A stretch of DNA of 41,192 nucleotides from Allorhizocola rhizosphaerae (GCF_003426775.1 NZ_QJUG01000060.1:1-41192), one strand, 5' to 3'; counted from the first letter of the stretch, positions 23,574 through 32,234 are shown. Translations and numbers: made by a program. The notes: generated by a model not told the origin, from the sequence alone.

Positions 23574-25471
23574 GATGTGACGACAAACAGCTGGGAGTGT
23601 GGTTTGGCGTTGCCGTTGGCGCCGTGCGGCCACGTCAACCGGTTGAAGCTGACGCATACGTCGCCGGTGTTCTCATCACGGAAACTGTTGTCCATAGCGA
23701 GTGTGCCGTTTCCGGCGACGTTGACCATGCAGACGAGATGGTTCCCGTCGCGGCCGGTGCGGGCAACGAAGTAGTTGGAGGTGGCGAAGCGCTCCACCGG
23801 GGCGTTGTTGGCTGGGGTGATCTCGGTGTAGGTGCCGTTGGCGTTACGTCGGAAATTGTCCAGGGCGCCCCAGTGAGTGCCGCCGCCGGTCGTGTCGTGA
23901 ATGATCAGCCTGCCGGCCAGGGTCGGGCAGTCTGCCTCGGCGCCGCCGTCGAGAACCTCGGCGATGGTGTCGATGTTGCAGGTGAAGCCGGTGCCGGCGT
24001 TGACGAGATTGGTGATGTCGAGGGTGTACACCATGGATTCAATGCCGGGGTCGTGTGCGCCCAGGGAACCAGCCGGGCGGCCCATTACCGCGTGATAGAG
24101 GTACTTGTCGTCCAAACTGGTTTGCAGCCAGCTGCCGCCGTCGCAGGCGCCACCTTGATACAGCACCGACCCGGTGATGGGCACTTCGGCTCTCGAGTTG
24201 TCGAAGACCTGACGCCATACCGGATTGGGGTTGGTGATGTCCGGGGTGTAGTAGACGGCGCCACCGCACATCGACTCGGCGAAGGCGCCCTTGTGCCCGG
24301 GCAGGTTGGTGACCGTGGTCTCCATCATGCCCCGAAACTCTTCATGCACCCCGAAGCTCTCATTGCGTGGCCCGTCGGGCATGAACGAGACGGACACGAG
24401 AGTCGGGTCGTTCCGGTTGGTGATGTCGAATATCCGTACCGTTGGCCGGAACACGTTGGCATCCAGGTTCTGGATCGGGTGCAGCACGATATTGCGGGGC
24501 TCGGCATAGTCGCTGGTCACCATGCGGTTCAAATCTTCACGGACCTGGATGCCGTGTGGGTTGGCGCATGTCGAGAACGGGAGGGGGATGATGCTGCCAA
24601 CGGCCGGTATGACCGTGCACACGGGCGCTCCGGATTGGACATTTCCGTAGATCGGCGGTGCCGTCTCGGACGGGACGATGCCGAGCAAGCCGGCGGGTGG
24701 TGCCGCAGGGATTTCTGCAAGCGTCGCGCCGGATTCCGAGAGGCGCACGATCTCGCCGGGTGAGCCGGCGAACCCATTACTGGCCAGGATCCGGCCATTA
24801 CTGTAGGTGCATACTCCAGGAACATCCGCACCGCCCATGTACGTGCCATATGCGGTGCCGTCGTTGAGAACCCAGTATGCGTCCGGAACAGTGCCACACG
24901 GCGTGGAGGTTGGAAGGTTGATCCCGGTCAATGTCACTATCGGCAGTGCGGACACATCGAACACGTAGGTGATGTCCGAGAACAGGCCACCAGCGAAGAC
25001 CTTGTTTCCTTGATGCCAGATGTACTGCATGTGGTGCGGCTCGTTGAGCACGATCGGGCCCACGGTCACGGTGCCGACGACTTTGCCATAGGTCGCGGTG
25101 TGAGTCGGCTCGGCGTCGATGACGGCTAGGAAGTCACTCTTGACGGTCGCGCCATCGACCGTCTGGGGAAGATCGTTGATGTTGATCCCGTGCAAGATGG
25201 TGTCGGTGCCGAAGCTGTTGTTGCTGTTGGCATCGCTCGCGTTGGCGTCTCCCGCCCACACGAGCAGATACTTGCCGGGGCCGGAGACGGCCGATGCTGT
25301 GACATGGCTGGTGGCGGTATAGGTGACGCCATCGCTGCCAAGGATTGATGATGTGACCACCGTGACGTTCGCGGTGGCGGGTCCCTCGCTTGCGACGACA
25401 CCGCCCGCGACGGCCAATATCATGAGTGTGGACAGCGCCGTTGCACGCCGGAGCGCTAAGCGGCTCCTCAT
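23570..25471 (-). CDS. Secreted selenium-binding protein 56 (SBP56/methanethiol oxidase) family protein
   Basis: 633 residues from the ATG at 25471 (GAGAGGGG ribosome binding site). Residues 1-36 are a signal peptide (LSTLMILAVAGGVVAS). SBP56 landmarks follow: EPHHMQYIWHQG, SDITYVFDVS, PHGIQVREDLNRMVTSDYA, VRIFDITN, HEEFRGMMETT, GGAVYYTPDIT, VLYQGGACDGGSWLQTSLDDKYLYHAVMG, and DITNL near the C-terminus, forming a propeller with metal-binding histidines. Ordinary SBP56 proteins have about 430-470 residues, so this one is clearly longer. Characterised bacterial relatives are copper-dependent periplasmic methanethiol oxidases. It is translationally coupled to the anchored protein downstream. Confidence 0.87.
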   Translation of the reverse strand: MRSRLALRRATALSTLMILAVAGGVVASEGPATANVTVVTSSILGSDGVTYTATSHVTASAVSGPGKYLLVWAGDANASDANSNNSFGTDTILHGININDLPQTVDGATVKSDFLAVIDAEPTHTATYGKVVGTVTVGPIVLNEPHHMQYIWHQGNKVFAGGLFSDITYVFDVSALPIVTLTGINLPTSTPCGTVPDAYWVLNDGTAYGTYMGGADVPGVCTYSNGRILASNGFAGSPGEIVRLSESGATLAEIPAAPPAGLLGIVPSETAPPIYGNVQSGAPVCTVIPAVGSIIPLPFSTCANPHGIQVREDLNRMVTSDYAEPRNIVLHPIQNLDANVFRPTVRIFDITNRNDPTLVSVSFMPDGPRNESFGVHEEFRGMMETTVTNLPGHKGAFAESMCGGAVYYTPDITNPNPVWRQVFDNSRAEVPITGSVLYQGGACDGGSWLQTSLDDKYLYHAVMGRPAGSLGAHDPGIESMVYTLDITNLVNAGTGFTCNIDTIAEVLDGGAEADCPTLAGRLIIHDTTGGGTHWGALDNFRRNANGTYTEITPANNAPVERFATSNYFVARTGRDGNHLVCMVNVAGNGTLAMDNSFRDENTGDVCVSFNRLTWPHGANGNAKPHSQLFVVTS

Positions 25472-25538
25472 GGGAATCCCCTCTCGGCGGCGGAGCATCG
25501 TGTAAAGCTCCGCTAGAGATTCAGAGTAGGATTGCTCC

Positions 25539-25556
25539 CTCGTTTAGCGAGTACTC
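25539..25556. promoter_or_regulatory. Overlapping inverted repeats upstream of the SBP56 gene
   Basis: CTCG-TTTAG-CGAG at 25539-25551 overlaps the 8-bp palindrome GAGTACTC at 25549-25556. On the minus strand TACTCT (25528-25523) can serve as a -10, which would put these repeats at the -35 position. They may be an operator; no regulator gene lies next to the operon. Confidence 0.4.
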
Positions 25557-25776
25557 ATTCATGCCAAGGTGATGAACTAATGTAATGACACGCCCGGCGA
25601 CAGGTCCTCCTTTCCTGCCGGAGCCGGCCGTCGGTTCGGCATGGGTCCAGAAGGCCCTGCTGGCTTGAAAATTCAGACCCCGAAGTGGGGGCGCACGGCA
25701 CGCGTGCTTGAGCAGGATGAGCGCGCCTTCATCCCGCGGTGCGATCCGGATGAGGAACATCCGTTGTGCGCAAAAG
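25557..25776. other. Sequence behind the broken reductase, no recognisable gene
   Basis: The minus-strand frame of the broken reductase stays open through this stretch down to 25521, but it no longer resembles that family and has no other identity. I treat it as replaced or scrambled DNA. Confidence 0.35.
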
Positions 25777-25951
25777 CTTCTGCCGTCGGCAGCGGCGCCC
25801 GTGGTCGTGACGTACTCGTCGATCGGGCCGGGACGGTTCGTCCCAGTCATCCAGCCCATCTCGTGGTGCGGGCCCGCAACGAAACCGTCCAATGACATCG
25901 GAAGTGCCAGAGCACCTTGGCCTGCGCAGTCTGCGGCCCGGTGTCGTTCAT
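25777..25951 (-). pseudogene. Truncated, frameshifted RibD/dihydrofolate-reductase-like gene
   Basis: An ATG at 25951 overlaps the stop of the MBL gene (ATGA) and reads AKVLWHF; one base is then missing, and the next frame continues MSLDGFVAGPHHEMGWMTGT, PIDEYVTTTGAAADGR. Together these give the start of the RibD C-terminal/DHFR-like family (usual WHFTMSLDGFVAGPxHEMDWM). The similarity stops after about 60 of roughly 190 residues. A 1-nt deletion plus truncation make it a pseudogene that was formerly coupled to the MBL hydrolase. Confidence 0.85.
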
Positions 25952-26778
25952 TCGTTGTCCTGCTCTTTCTTCTTGGCGAACTGCTGCACCTGTCCTGCGT
26001 GTATGTCGCTCACCCATTCCCAGCCAGGCTTAGCCGACGGGCCGATCCGCGGGTCGCTGGAAACACCGCCATCACGCAGCGCCTGCACGTACGCGCGGTC
26101 CAGCTCGATCCGTGTGCGCAGTTCATCAGCTTCGCCGGCGGAACCGTGGCCGGGAATGACGACATTGGCGTTATCAGCCACGTTCTCGAGCAACTGCAGC
26201 CCAGTGAGGTATTCCTCGATCGGGTCGTTGGTGCTGTTCAAGTTGTCGAGCATCGGGACGAAGACATCAGAGAGCATGTCGCCGGCAACGAGAACCCCGC
26301 GTTCCTCGATCAACAGCGCCGCATGGCCCGGGGAATGTGCCGGATGCTCGATAATCCGGACCTTAGGACCATCCCACGGAACGTATGCCGTTCCGGCGGG
26401 CAGACCGGCAATGAGGCCGAAGAGGTCCAGCGGTATCTCCTCGGCGATTTCCTCTGGCAGCCCCTCGGCGGCTCGGGCCTTCCAGCCCGCCTTTGACCGC
26501 AGATCTCGCATATCAGCCGCACAGCGGGCTGTACCGTAACGAGGCCCTTCGCCGAGCGCGTCGTGCCAGAGCACATGATCCCAATCAGGGTGCGTCGAGA
26601 AGCCTGCCACGACGGGCTGGCCCAACTCGGACAGGTCATTGGCGAGGCAGGCCATTTCGCCGCCTGTTATTCCGGCGTCGATGAGCAACACGCCGGCCCG
26701 GCCTTGCACGACAACGGTGTTGTTCTGAAGTAGTGCGCTCTGGTGGATCAGTACACCTTCTGCGATTTGCTTTAGCAT
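25948..26778 (-). CDS. MBL-fold metallo-hydrolase
   Basis: 276 residues from the ATG at 26778 with GGAAGGA 7 nt upstream on its strand. The metallo-beta-lactamase fold is shown by HPDWDH at residues 63-68 (a variant of HxHxDH with Asp at the second histidine), HSPGH (third metal-ligand region), VAGDMLSD (bridging Asp) and VIPGHGS. No signal peptide, so it acts in the cytoplasm. The Asp replacement suggests altered metal binding. Typical members hydrolyse thioesters, lactones or phosphoesters; no substrate can be named. It formerly led an operon with the now broken reductase gene. Confidence 0.9.
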   Translation of the reverse strand: MLKQIAEGVLIHQSALLQNNTVVVQGRAGVLLIDAGITGGEMACLANDLSELGQPVVAGFSTHPDWDHVLWHDALGEGPRYGTARCAADMRDLRSKAGWKARAAEGLPEEIAEEIPLDLFGLIAGLPAGTAYVPWDGPKVRIIEHPAHSPGHAALLIEERGVLVAGDMLSDVFVPMLDNLNSTNDPIEEYLTGLQLLENVADNANVVIPGHGSAGEADELRTRIELDRAYVQALRDGGVSSDPRIGPSAKPGWEWVSDIHAGQVQQFAKKKEQDNE

Positions 26779-27048
26779 GGGATTCCTTCCGTTTGTGGTA
26801 TGCAACCGCTTGTCGAGACGGTTGCGACCGGACCAAGACAGTTGGGCGTCTGGTACTTCGGCCGGTTTGCGTCACTGGCCGGTGACCGGGCGGCGGCGCA
26901 CGTTGAAGATTTGTTCGCGTTTGGCCGCGGTGAGGGTGTTCGGGTTCTGGTCGCGATGTTCCGGTGTAACGCGAACCAACGTCACCGAACGATTCCTGTC
27001 CCGCCGGAATAGCGGCGCCCACGATCTCGCGTACCATTCTCCGGCACC
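26779..27048. other. Upstream region of the MBL gene with an unidentified open stretch
   Basis: On the minus strand roughly 26870-26985 reads RVTPEHRDQNPNTLTAAKR and then EQIFNVRRRPVTGQ before a stop, which has coding-like composition and may be the tail of a lost gene. I do not recognise it. No start or ribosome binding site can be assigned. Confidence 0.3.
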
Positions 27049-27480
27049 CTACCTGCCGGCGTTCCTTGAGGTCGCCCGGAACACCGGTATGAGCACCGCG
27101 GCGACCGCGACGTGCGCGAGAGCGAGTACGACCTTGGTCCCTCCCGACGCCTCGATGGTGAACAGCGGGAAGAACGACACGGCCAGGAACACCAGCGCCA
27201 CGACCGTCCAGACCAGACGGGCGCGGGGGGCCACGCGCTCCAGCAGGGCCAGCAGCGCCCAGCCCAGCAGGGAGAAGAACAGCGAGAACATGACAATCGC
27301 GCTCGCCCCGAGGTCCTGCGGCTCCTGTCCCTCGGCCTTGATGATCATGTCGTAGCCGAGCAACGGTTCGCCCACCACCCATACCAGGACCGCCGCCACG
27401 ACGGCCCCCACCACCGCGAAAGCCCGATTGCGCCGGCGCGTTCCGGCACCGATCTCTCGTACATCACTGTGAATCGTCAC
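27049..27480 (-). CDS. Four-span membrane protein, DUF6069-like
   Basis: 143 residues from a GTG at 27480 with AAGGAG at the right distance. Four hydrophobic segments are visible: AFAVVGAVVAAVLVWVV, IVMFSLFFSLLGWALLALL, LVWTVVALVFLAVSFFPLF and VVLALAHVAVAAVLIPVF. A conserved-looking soluble loop (GYDMIIKAEGQEPQDLG) follows the first span, which fits the DUF6069 family as I remember it. The function of that family is unknown. It stands alone, with no coupled partner. Confidence 0.8.
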   Translation of the reverse strand: MTIHSDVREIGAGTRRRNRAFAVVGAVVAAVLVWVVGEPLLGYDMIIKAEGQEPQDLGASAIVMFSLFFSLLGWALLALLERVAPRARLVWTVVALVFLAVSFFPLFTIEASGGTKVVLALAHVAVAAVLIPVFRATSRNAGR

Positions 27481-27585
27481 GTCTACTCCTTAAGCGGATT
27501 CATGGTTCAGGAACTGTGCATGAGTGCGCGCTCGCCATCGCCGGCGACGCTCGCCGTTAAGGCTTGACCAGCCGGTACCGCGGCA

Positions 27586-28146
27586 TCAGGCAGCCGACCC
27601 GGCGATCGGCTGGTAGGCGAGAACGACGAGACCCGAGGAGAACGTCCTGGTCTGCACAAGGCGCAGCTTCGCTGTGCTGCCGTCCCGGAAGAGCAGGTCG
27701 CGCAGGTTTCCGCTGCCGACCAGTACCGGGTGCAGCCAGATCCGCAGCTCGTCGAGCAGGTCGTGGTACATCAGCGTCTGCGCGACCGGGCCGAATCCGT
27801 ACATCAGGAGGTTCTGGCCGGCCCGCATCAGCTTCGACACCTCGCCGGGGAGGTCACCGCTGATGATCGTCGTGTTGGGCCACTCGACCCTGTCCAGGGT
27901 GGACGACACGACGTACTTGGGCATCGTGTTCATTCGCGTTGCCACGTCCGAGCCGGTGGGAGCGGCCGACCACGCCCCGGCGAGGGTCTCGTAGGTCCGG
28001 CGGCCCATGACGAGCGCGTCGCTTGCCAGGAGCTGCTGGTGGGCGTACGCGGCGGCCTGGCTGTCGTGGTGGTCGAACATCCACCGTTCCGGGTGTTCGA
28101 TCACCCCGTCGAGCGACATGTCGACCGATGCGACTGCTCGCCTCAT
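27586..28146 (-). CDS. RibD C-terminal/dihydrofolate-reductase-like protein
   Basis: 186 residues from the ATG at 28146; GGAGG lies about 10 nt upstream. The family pattern is complete: VASVDMSLDGVIEHPERW, LLASDALVMGRRTYETLAGAW, MNTMPKYVVSSTL, NLLMYGFGPVAQTLM, LLDELRIWLHPVLVGSG, and LRLVQTRTFSSGLVVLAYQP. This fold uses NAD(P)H to reduce pterin- or flavin-like substrates, but the true substrates of stand-alone members are mostly unknown. The broken copy at 25777-25951 is a relative. It is divergent from the LuxR-type regulator, which may control it. Confidence 0.92.
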   Translation of the reverse strand: MRRAVASVDMSLDGVIEHPERWMFDHHDSQAAAYAHQQLLASDALVMGRRTYETLAGAWSAAPTGSDVATRMNTMPKYVVSSTLDRVEWPNTTIISGDLPGEVSKLMRAGQNLLMYGFGPVAQTLMYHDLLDELRIWLHPVLVGSGNLRDLLFRDGSTAKLRLVQTRTFSSGLVVLAYQPIAGSAA

Positions 28147-28184
28147 GTCCGATCGCCTCCACCTAGCCTCGGTTCTTGCTCGCC

Positions 28185-28197
28185 AGGACAGCGTCCT
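28185..28197. promoter_or_regulatory. Inverted repeat in the DHFR-like/LuxR divergent gap
   Basis: AGGAC-AGC-GTCCT lies in the 137-bp gap between the reductase and regulator genes, about 40 bp before the reductase start. It could be an operator for the regulator. The LuxR gene has no ribosome binding site before its GTG, and CACACT at 28272-28277 might be the -10 of a leaderless transcript. Confidence 0.35.
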
Positions 28198-28283
28198 ACG
28201 GGACACGATGGGCACACATCCGTGGCAGTACGGAGCCACCACTGACTGACCCGGACCGACCTCGGATCGGTCACACTGTCGTT

Positions 28284-30953
28284 GTGCATCCGGTCGAGGT
28301 CTCCGAGCGCGAGGCAGAGGTGCTCGCGGCGGTTGGCGCACGCCTGTCCAACGCTCAGATCGCCAACCGGCTGCACATCTCCGTACGCACGGTCGAGAGC
28401 CACGTGTCATCCCTGCTGCGCAAATACGGCGCCACCGACCGGTGGGACCTCGCCGAGCAGGCACAGCTCGGCGCGCCCCCACCCGGTCACCTGGCCGGCC
28501 TGCCGACCTCGCGCACGACGTTTGTCGGACGGTCCCGCGAGCGCGACCTTGTCATCGGCCTGCTCGCGGACACCCGGCTGGTGACGCTGCTCGGCCCGGG
28601 CGGGATCGGCAAGACCCGCCTGGCGGCGGTGGTGGCCGAGGCGGTGGGGCCGTCGTTTCCGCTGGGCGGCGCGTTCGTCGACCTGGTGCCGGTGCGCGAC
28701 GGGTTCGTCGAACGGGCGGTGGCCGCCAACATCGGCGTGACGGAACGGCCGGGTCAGACCCTGGCGGACAGCATTGCCCAGCGGCTCGGCCGCGGCCGGT
28801 CACTGCTGGTCCTGGACAACTGCGAACACGTCATCGACGCCGCGGCCGGGTTCGTCGAGCGGCTGCTGTCGACCTGTCCCGACGTGACGGTGCTGGTCAC
28901 CAGCCGGGAGCGGACCGGCGTGCCGGGAGAGCGGACGGTGCCGGTCGAGCCGCTGCCACTGGCCTCCGACGCCGAGCGGCTGTTCCTCGACCGGGCCACC
29001 GCCGCTGATCCCGACTTCGCGGCCGACCCGGCCCTGGTCGCCGAACTCTGCGGCCGGCTGGATGGCCTGCCGCTGGCGATCGAGCTCGCGGCCGCGCGCA
29101 GCGCGTCGCTCGGCGCCGACGGGCTGCTCGCCGCCCTCGACGACAGCCTGCGGGTGCTGACCGGCGGCAGGGGATCGGTCGAGCGGCACCGGTCGGTGCG
29201 CGCGGTGCTCAGCTGGAGCCACGACCTGCTGGCGGACGACGAACGGGAACTGTTCCGCCGCCTGTCGGTCTTCGTCAGCGGGTTCGACCTGACCGCGGTC
29301 GCCGCGGTGGTGCCCGGGCGGACCAGCGGCGCGGTCGCCGATGTGCTCGGCAGACTCGTCGACAAGAGCCTCGTCATGCATCAGGGGGGCACGCGGAGTA
29401 GGTGGCGGCTGCTGGAGACGGTGCGGGCGTTCGCCGCGGAACAACTCGACGCGAGCGGTGAGCGGGCCGAGGTCCAGCAGCGGCACCTGCGGTGGGCGGC
29501 AGCGGCCGGCGCTGAGCTGGAGGGCAGGCTGGACGGCCAGTGGCGGGGTGACTTCGACGCGATCGTCGACGACTTGCGCGCGGCCCTCGCCACCGCCGCT
29601 CCCGGCTCCGAGGTCGTCCCGCACCAGCTGGCCCGTTCGTTGGGGCACCTGACCTACGCCCGCCGGTTCCTGCACGAAGCCCCTGGCCACTACGAGGAAG
29701 CCGCCAGGCGGGCGCGCACCCCGCAGGAGGCGGCACGGGACCTGCGCAGCGCCTCCGACAGCGCGCATGCCTTCATCGACACGGGCCGGGCCTTCGACCT
29801 GCTACTCGCCTCGGCCGAGCAGGCGCGGCTGGCCGGGGACGCCAACGCCGAGGCGATCACGCTCGCCTTCGCCGTCACCACAGCCAACCGGCACCCCGCC
29901 GGGTTCACCGATGAGGTGCCCCACGAGCGGCTGCGCGCCCTGCTCGACCGGGCCACGGCCATCGGCGACCACCAGGATCGGTTCGTGGCCGCCCACCTCG
30001 CCGCCGCGCACGCGTGGAACGCCCACGGAGCGAAGGTCACCCCCGACCCCGGCCTGATAACGGCCGCGGTGGCCACCGCCCGCGCCACCGGCGACCCGGT
30101 GCTGATCAGCGCGGGCCTCGACGCGATCGGCATCGCGGCACTGGCCGCCGGCCAGTTCCGGCAAGCGCACCGCGTCGCCACCGAGCGGATGGCCCTGCTC
30201 GACGACATGTCCCGCGACGACCCGTACCCGGCACCCGAGATCACCGATACGTACCACATGGCCGCCACCTGCGCGGTCACCGTCGGCGACCCGTTCACCG
30301 CGCTGTCCGTGGCCAGGCTGGCCGCGGCCGACGATCTCGTCGGCGGGCAGTCGGCCGTCGCCTTGAGCGCCCTGCTGCCGGCGCTGGTACTGCTGGGCGA
30401 CATGAACGAGGCCGTGCGCAACGGTCGGGCCCTCTGGGACGTCTGCGAGCGGGCCAGAAGCCCGCTCGCGTGGCTCTCACCGGCGGTCGCGTCGGTTGCG
30501 CTGGCTCACGGTCTCCTCGGCGACGACGACGCGTTCCATCTGTGGCGAGCCAGGGCCAAGCAGGTCGCCGGCGACGCCCGGTTCCGGTACCTGGACGCGT
30601 ACGCTGCGTTCGTCGACGCCCGGGTGGCCCTCCACACTGGACAGACGAACAACGCCGGCGTGCTGACTGAGCGCGCCTTTGCCGACTTCCCGCTCCAGGA
30701 CTGGCACCGCGCGTTCGCCCACGCCGCCGGAGCAGAGCTGGCTGTCGCGAGTGGACTGCCCGACGCTGCCGACCGGCTCGCGGCGGCGTCGGCCACGGCC
30801 ACCGAGAACGACTGGGCGATCGCCTGCCTCACCCGAGCCCGCGGCCGGTTCGACCACGACGCGGACGCACTCAACACATCCCTCGCCGCGTGGGACCGCA
30901 TCGGTGCCCGCTTCGAACACGCCTACACCCTGCGGCTGATCCAGGAACTGTGA
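28284..30953 (+). CDS. LuxR-type ATPase regulator with N-terminal HTH
   Basis: 889 residues from a GTG at 28284. The LuxR HTH is at the N-terminus (VSEREAEVLAAVGARLSNAQIANRL, ISVRTVESHVSSLLRKYG), the reverse of classic LAL regulators, where it is C-terminal. An ATPase domain follows from about residue 75: FVGRSRERD, the Walker A GPGGIGKTRL, the Walker B SLLVLDNCEHV, the sensor LVTSRE, and GLPLAIELAAAR. The remaining 500 residues are helical TPR-like repeats. A ligand-gated ATP switch controlling neighbouring genes is the likely role. The divergent reductase is the nearest candidate target. Confidence 0.92.
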   Translation: MHPVEVSEREAEVLAAVGARLSNAQIANRLHISVRTVESHVSSLLRKYGATDRWDLAEQAQLGAPPPGHLAGLPTSRTTFVGRSRERDLVIGLLADTRLVTLLGPGGIGKTRLAAVVAEAVGPSFPLGGAFVDLVPVRDGFVERAVAANIGVTERPGQTLADSIAQRLGRGRSLLVLDNCEHVIDAAAGFVERLLSTCPDVTVLVTSRERTGVPGERTVPVEPLPLASDAERLFLDRATAADPDFAADPALVAELCGRLDGLPLAIELAAARSASLGADGLLAALDDSLRVLTGGRGSVERHRSVRAVLSWSHDLLADDERELFRRLSVFVSGFDLTAVAAVVPGRTSGAVADVLGRLVDKSLVMHQGGTRSRWRLLETVRAFAAEQLDASGERAEVQQRHLRWAAAAGAELEGRLDGQWRGDFDAIVDDLRAALATAAPGSEVVPHQLARSLGHLTYARRFLHEAPGHYEEAARRARTPQEAARDLRSASDSAHAFIDTGRAFDLLLASAEQARLAGDANAEAITLAFAVTTANRHPAGFTDEVPHERLRALLDRATAIGDHQDRFVAAHLAAAHAWNAHGAKVTPDPGLITAAVATARATGDPVLISAGLDAIGIAALAAGQFRQAHRVATERMALLDDMSRDDPYPAPEITDTYHMAATCAVTVGDPFTALSVARLAAADDLVGGQSAVALSALLPALVLLGDMNEAVRNGRALWDVCERARSPLAWLSPAVASVALAHGLLGDDDAFHLWRARAKQVAGDARFRYLDAYAAFVDARVALHTGQTNNAGVLTERAFADFPLQDWHRAFAHAAGAELAVASGLPDAADRLAAASATATENDWAIACLTRARGRFDHDADALNTSLAAWDRIGARFEHAYTLRLIQEL

Positions 30954-30955
30954 CC

Positions 30956-30985
30956 GGCGGACGACCTGAAGGTCGGTCTCGCCGT
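30956..30985 (+). terminator. Possible terminator hairpin after the LuxR-type gene
   Basis: CGACC at 30962-30966 pairs with GGTCG at 30971-30975 across a stable TGAA loop, with further outer pairing between GGCG and CGCC. It starts just after the stop codon. No T-tract is present. Confidence 0.45.
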
Positions 30986-31222
30986 CGACCCATAATCCAA
31001 ACCGCCGCGAAAAAGGCATCGCGCATAGCTAAGACATAGGAGACGAAGGCTGATGCTCAGGCCGATGGCCGCAAGATGGCCACGCGTGACAAGACTGAGC
31101 ATCGCCGGTCGAGAACCACACGGTCGCGAACGAGTGGCGCGATGGCGCGTGCAGGCACAGGTCGCAAGTGCGCAGCAGGACCTCTGCGGGTGAATCGGAC
31201 CACGCGGTGCCGGCGAGGTACT

Positions 31223-31372
31223 ACATGCCTTCGGGCACCAGGACGATGGTGTCCGGTCTACGGTCCGGCTTGCGTCCATTCCAGACGAGCTGGTCCCGCA
31301 GTCCCTCGTAGCCGGGTCGTCCCGGTGGATGACCCGGTCCGTCACCCGTCTCTGGAATTCACGGATGTCCAT
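31223..31372 (-). pseudogene. Remnant of an FAD-linked oxidoreductase gene
   Basis: From the ATG at 31372 the minus strand reads IREFQRRVTDRVIHRDDP; after a missing base the next frame continues GYEGLRDQLVWNGRKPDRRP and then DTIVLVPEGM before a stop. This is the N-terminal landmark of berberine-bridge/FAD-binding oxidases (short helix, then P-x-Y-x-x-x-R-x-x-WN). Only about 48 of some 450 residues are present. DNA further down to 30990 has no identity I can name. Confidence 0.7.
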
Positions 31373-31491
31373 AGGTGTGGCGCCAGGCCGCGGTCGGGCC
31401 GGCCAGAATCGCGCGACTGAGCCATTTTGCGCGTGTCCGTGGAGAGCCTTCGGCCGGTGCACCACCGTGCCCTGAGCGCCCGGCCCGACCA

Positions 31492-32133
31492 TCATCGGTC
31501 GGTGGCGGTTTCGACAGCGGCGGCCGGGGCGTCGCGGTGCACCATGCGATCCCACGCGGCCATGGCGGCGTCGGCCACCTGGTGCAGTTCCTCGCGGGAG
31601 GCCCCGTCGTTGGCCTGGATCGACAGGCCGTGCAGCACGGTCGCGAAGAACGCGCTGATGGTCTCGATGTCGGTGCCGGGCGGCACGTCGCCTTCTTCGA
31701 TGCCGCGGCGCAGCCGCTGCCGAATCAGCTCGATGGTGTTGCGCCGGTAACGGGCGACGTAGTGGCGGATTTCCTCGTTTTGACTCTTGCCGAGGTTGGC
31801 GGCCAGGACGATCATGCACCCCCGCGGCTTGCCGGGGTCGGTGTATGCCACGAGGTTGTTGCGCAGCAACGCCTCCATCGACGCGCGCGCGGTCGACGCG
31901 CGCAGCGCCGTCATGGTGGCGTCGCTCTCGGTCTCGTCGTAGAACGCGATCGCCTCGCGGAACAGTGCCTCCTTCGAACCGAAGGCGGCGTAGAGGCTCG
32001 GTGAGTTGATCCCCATGGCGGCGGCCAGCTCGCTGATGGACGTGCTCTCGTAGCCCTGCTCCCAGAAAAGGTCCATCGCCCGCCGCAACGCCTCGGTCCG
32101 ATCGAACGTGCGGGGCCGCCCCCGACTCACCAT
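31492..32133 (-). CDS. TetR-family regulator
   Basis: 213 residues from the ATG at 32133 (CTGGAGGCC just upstream). The N-terminal HTH is typical: GRPRTFDRTEALRRAMDLFWEQGYESTSISELAAAMGI, SLYAAFGSKEALFREAI in pattern. The C-terminal half matches the TetR_C subgroup seen with SDR or efflux neighbours (RGCMIVLAANLG, RQRLRRGIEEGDVPPGTD, FFATVLHGLSIQAN). It is divergent from the SDR gene; two similar operator-like sites, one over each transcription start, support repression of both itself and the SDR/SMR genes. Confidence 0.93.
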   Translation of the reverse strand: MVSRGRPRTFDRTEALRRAMDLFWEQGYESTSISELAAAMGINSPSLYAAFGSKEALFREAIAFYDETESDATMTALRASTARASMEALLRNNLVAYTDPGKPRGCMIVLAANLGKSQNEEIRHYVARYRRNTIELIRQRLRRGIEEGDVPPGTDIETISAFFATVLHGLSIQANDGASREELHQVADAAMAAWDRMVHRDAPAAAVETATDR

Positions 32134-32143
32134 GGCCTCCAGA

Positions 32144-32225
32144 TTTCTGTAGCGCTTAGCACATTTTTACCTTGACCAACAATTCCTGTCTACGCTAATA
32201 TTATTGTAGCGATCGATACAGAAAT
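32144..32225. promoter_or_regulatory. Divergent tetR/SDR promoters with two operators
   Basis: Plus strand: TTGACC (32172-32177), 18 bp, TAATAT (32196-32201) for the SDR gene. Minus strand: TAGACA (32192-32187), 17 bp, TAAAAA (32169-32164) for tetR. A near-perfect palindrome, TGTAGCGATCGATACA at 32205-32220, covers the expected SDR transcription start. TGTAGCGCTTAGCACA at 32149-32164 covers that of tetR and shares the TGTAGCG half. The outer arms 32144-32155 and 32214-32225 form a 12-bp inverted repeat with one mismatch. Confidence 0.75.
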
Positions 32226-32234
32226 GGGGGAGCC

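Noticed and set aside
23597-24763. 388-codon plus-strand frame within the SBP56 gene
   Set aside because: The opposite strand encodes recognisable SBP56 motifs; this frame is V/G/A/H-rich noise.
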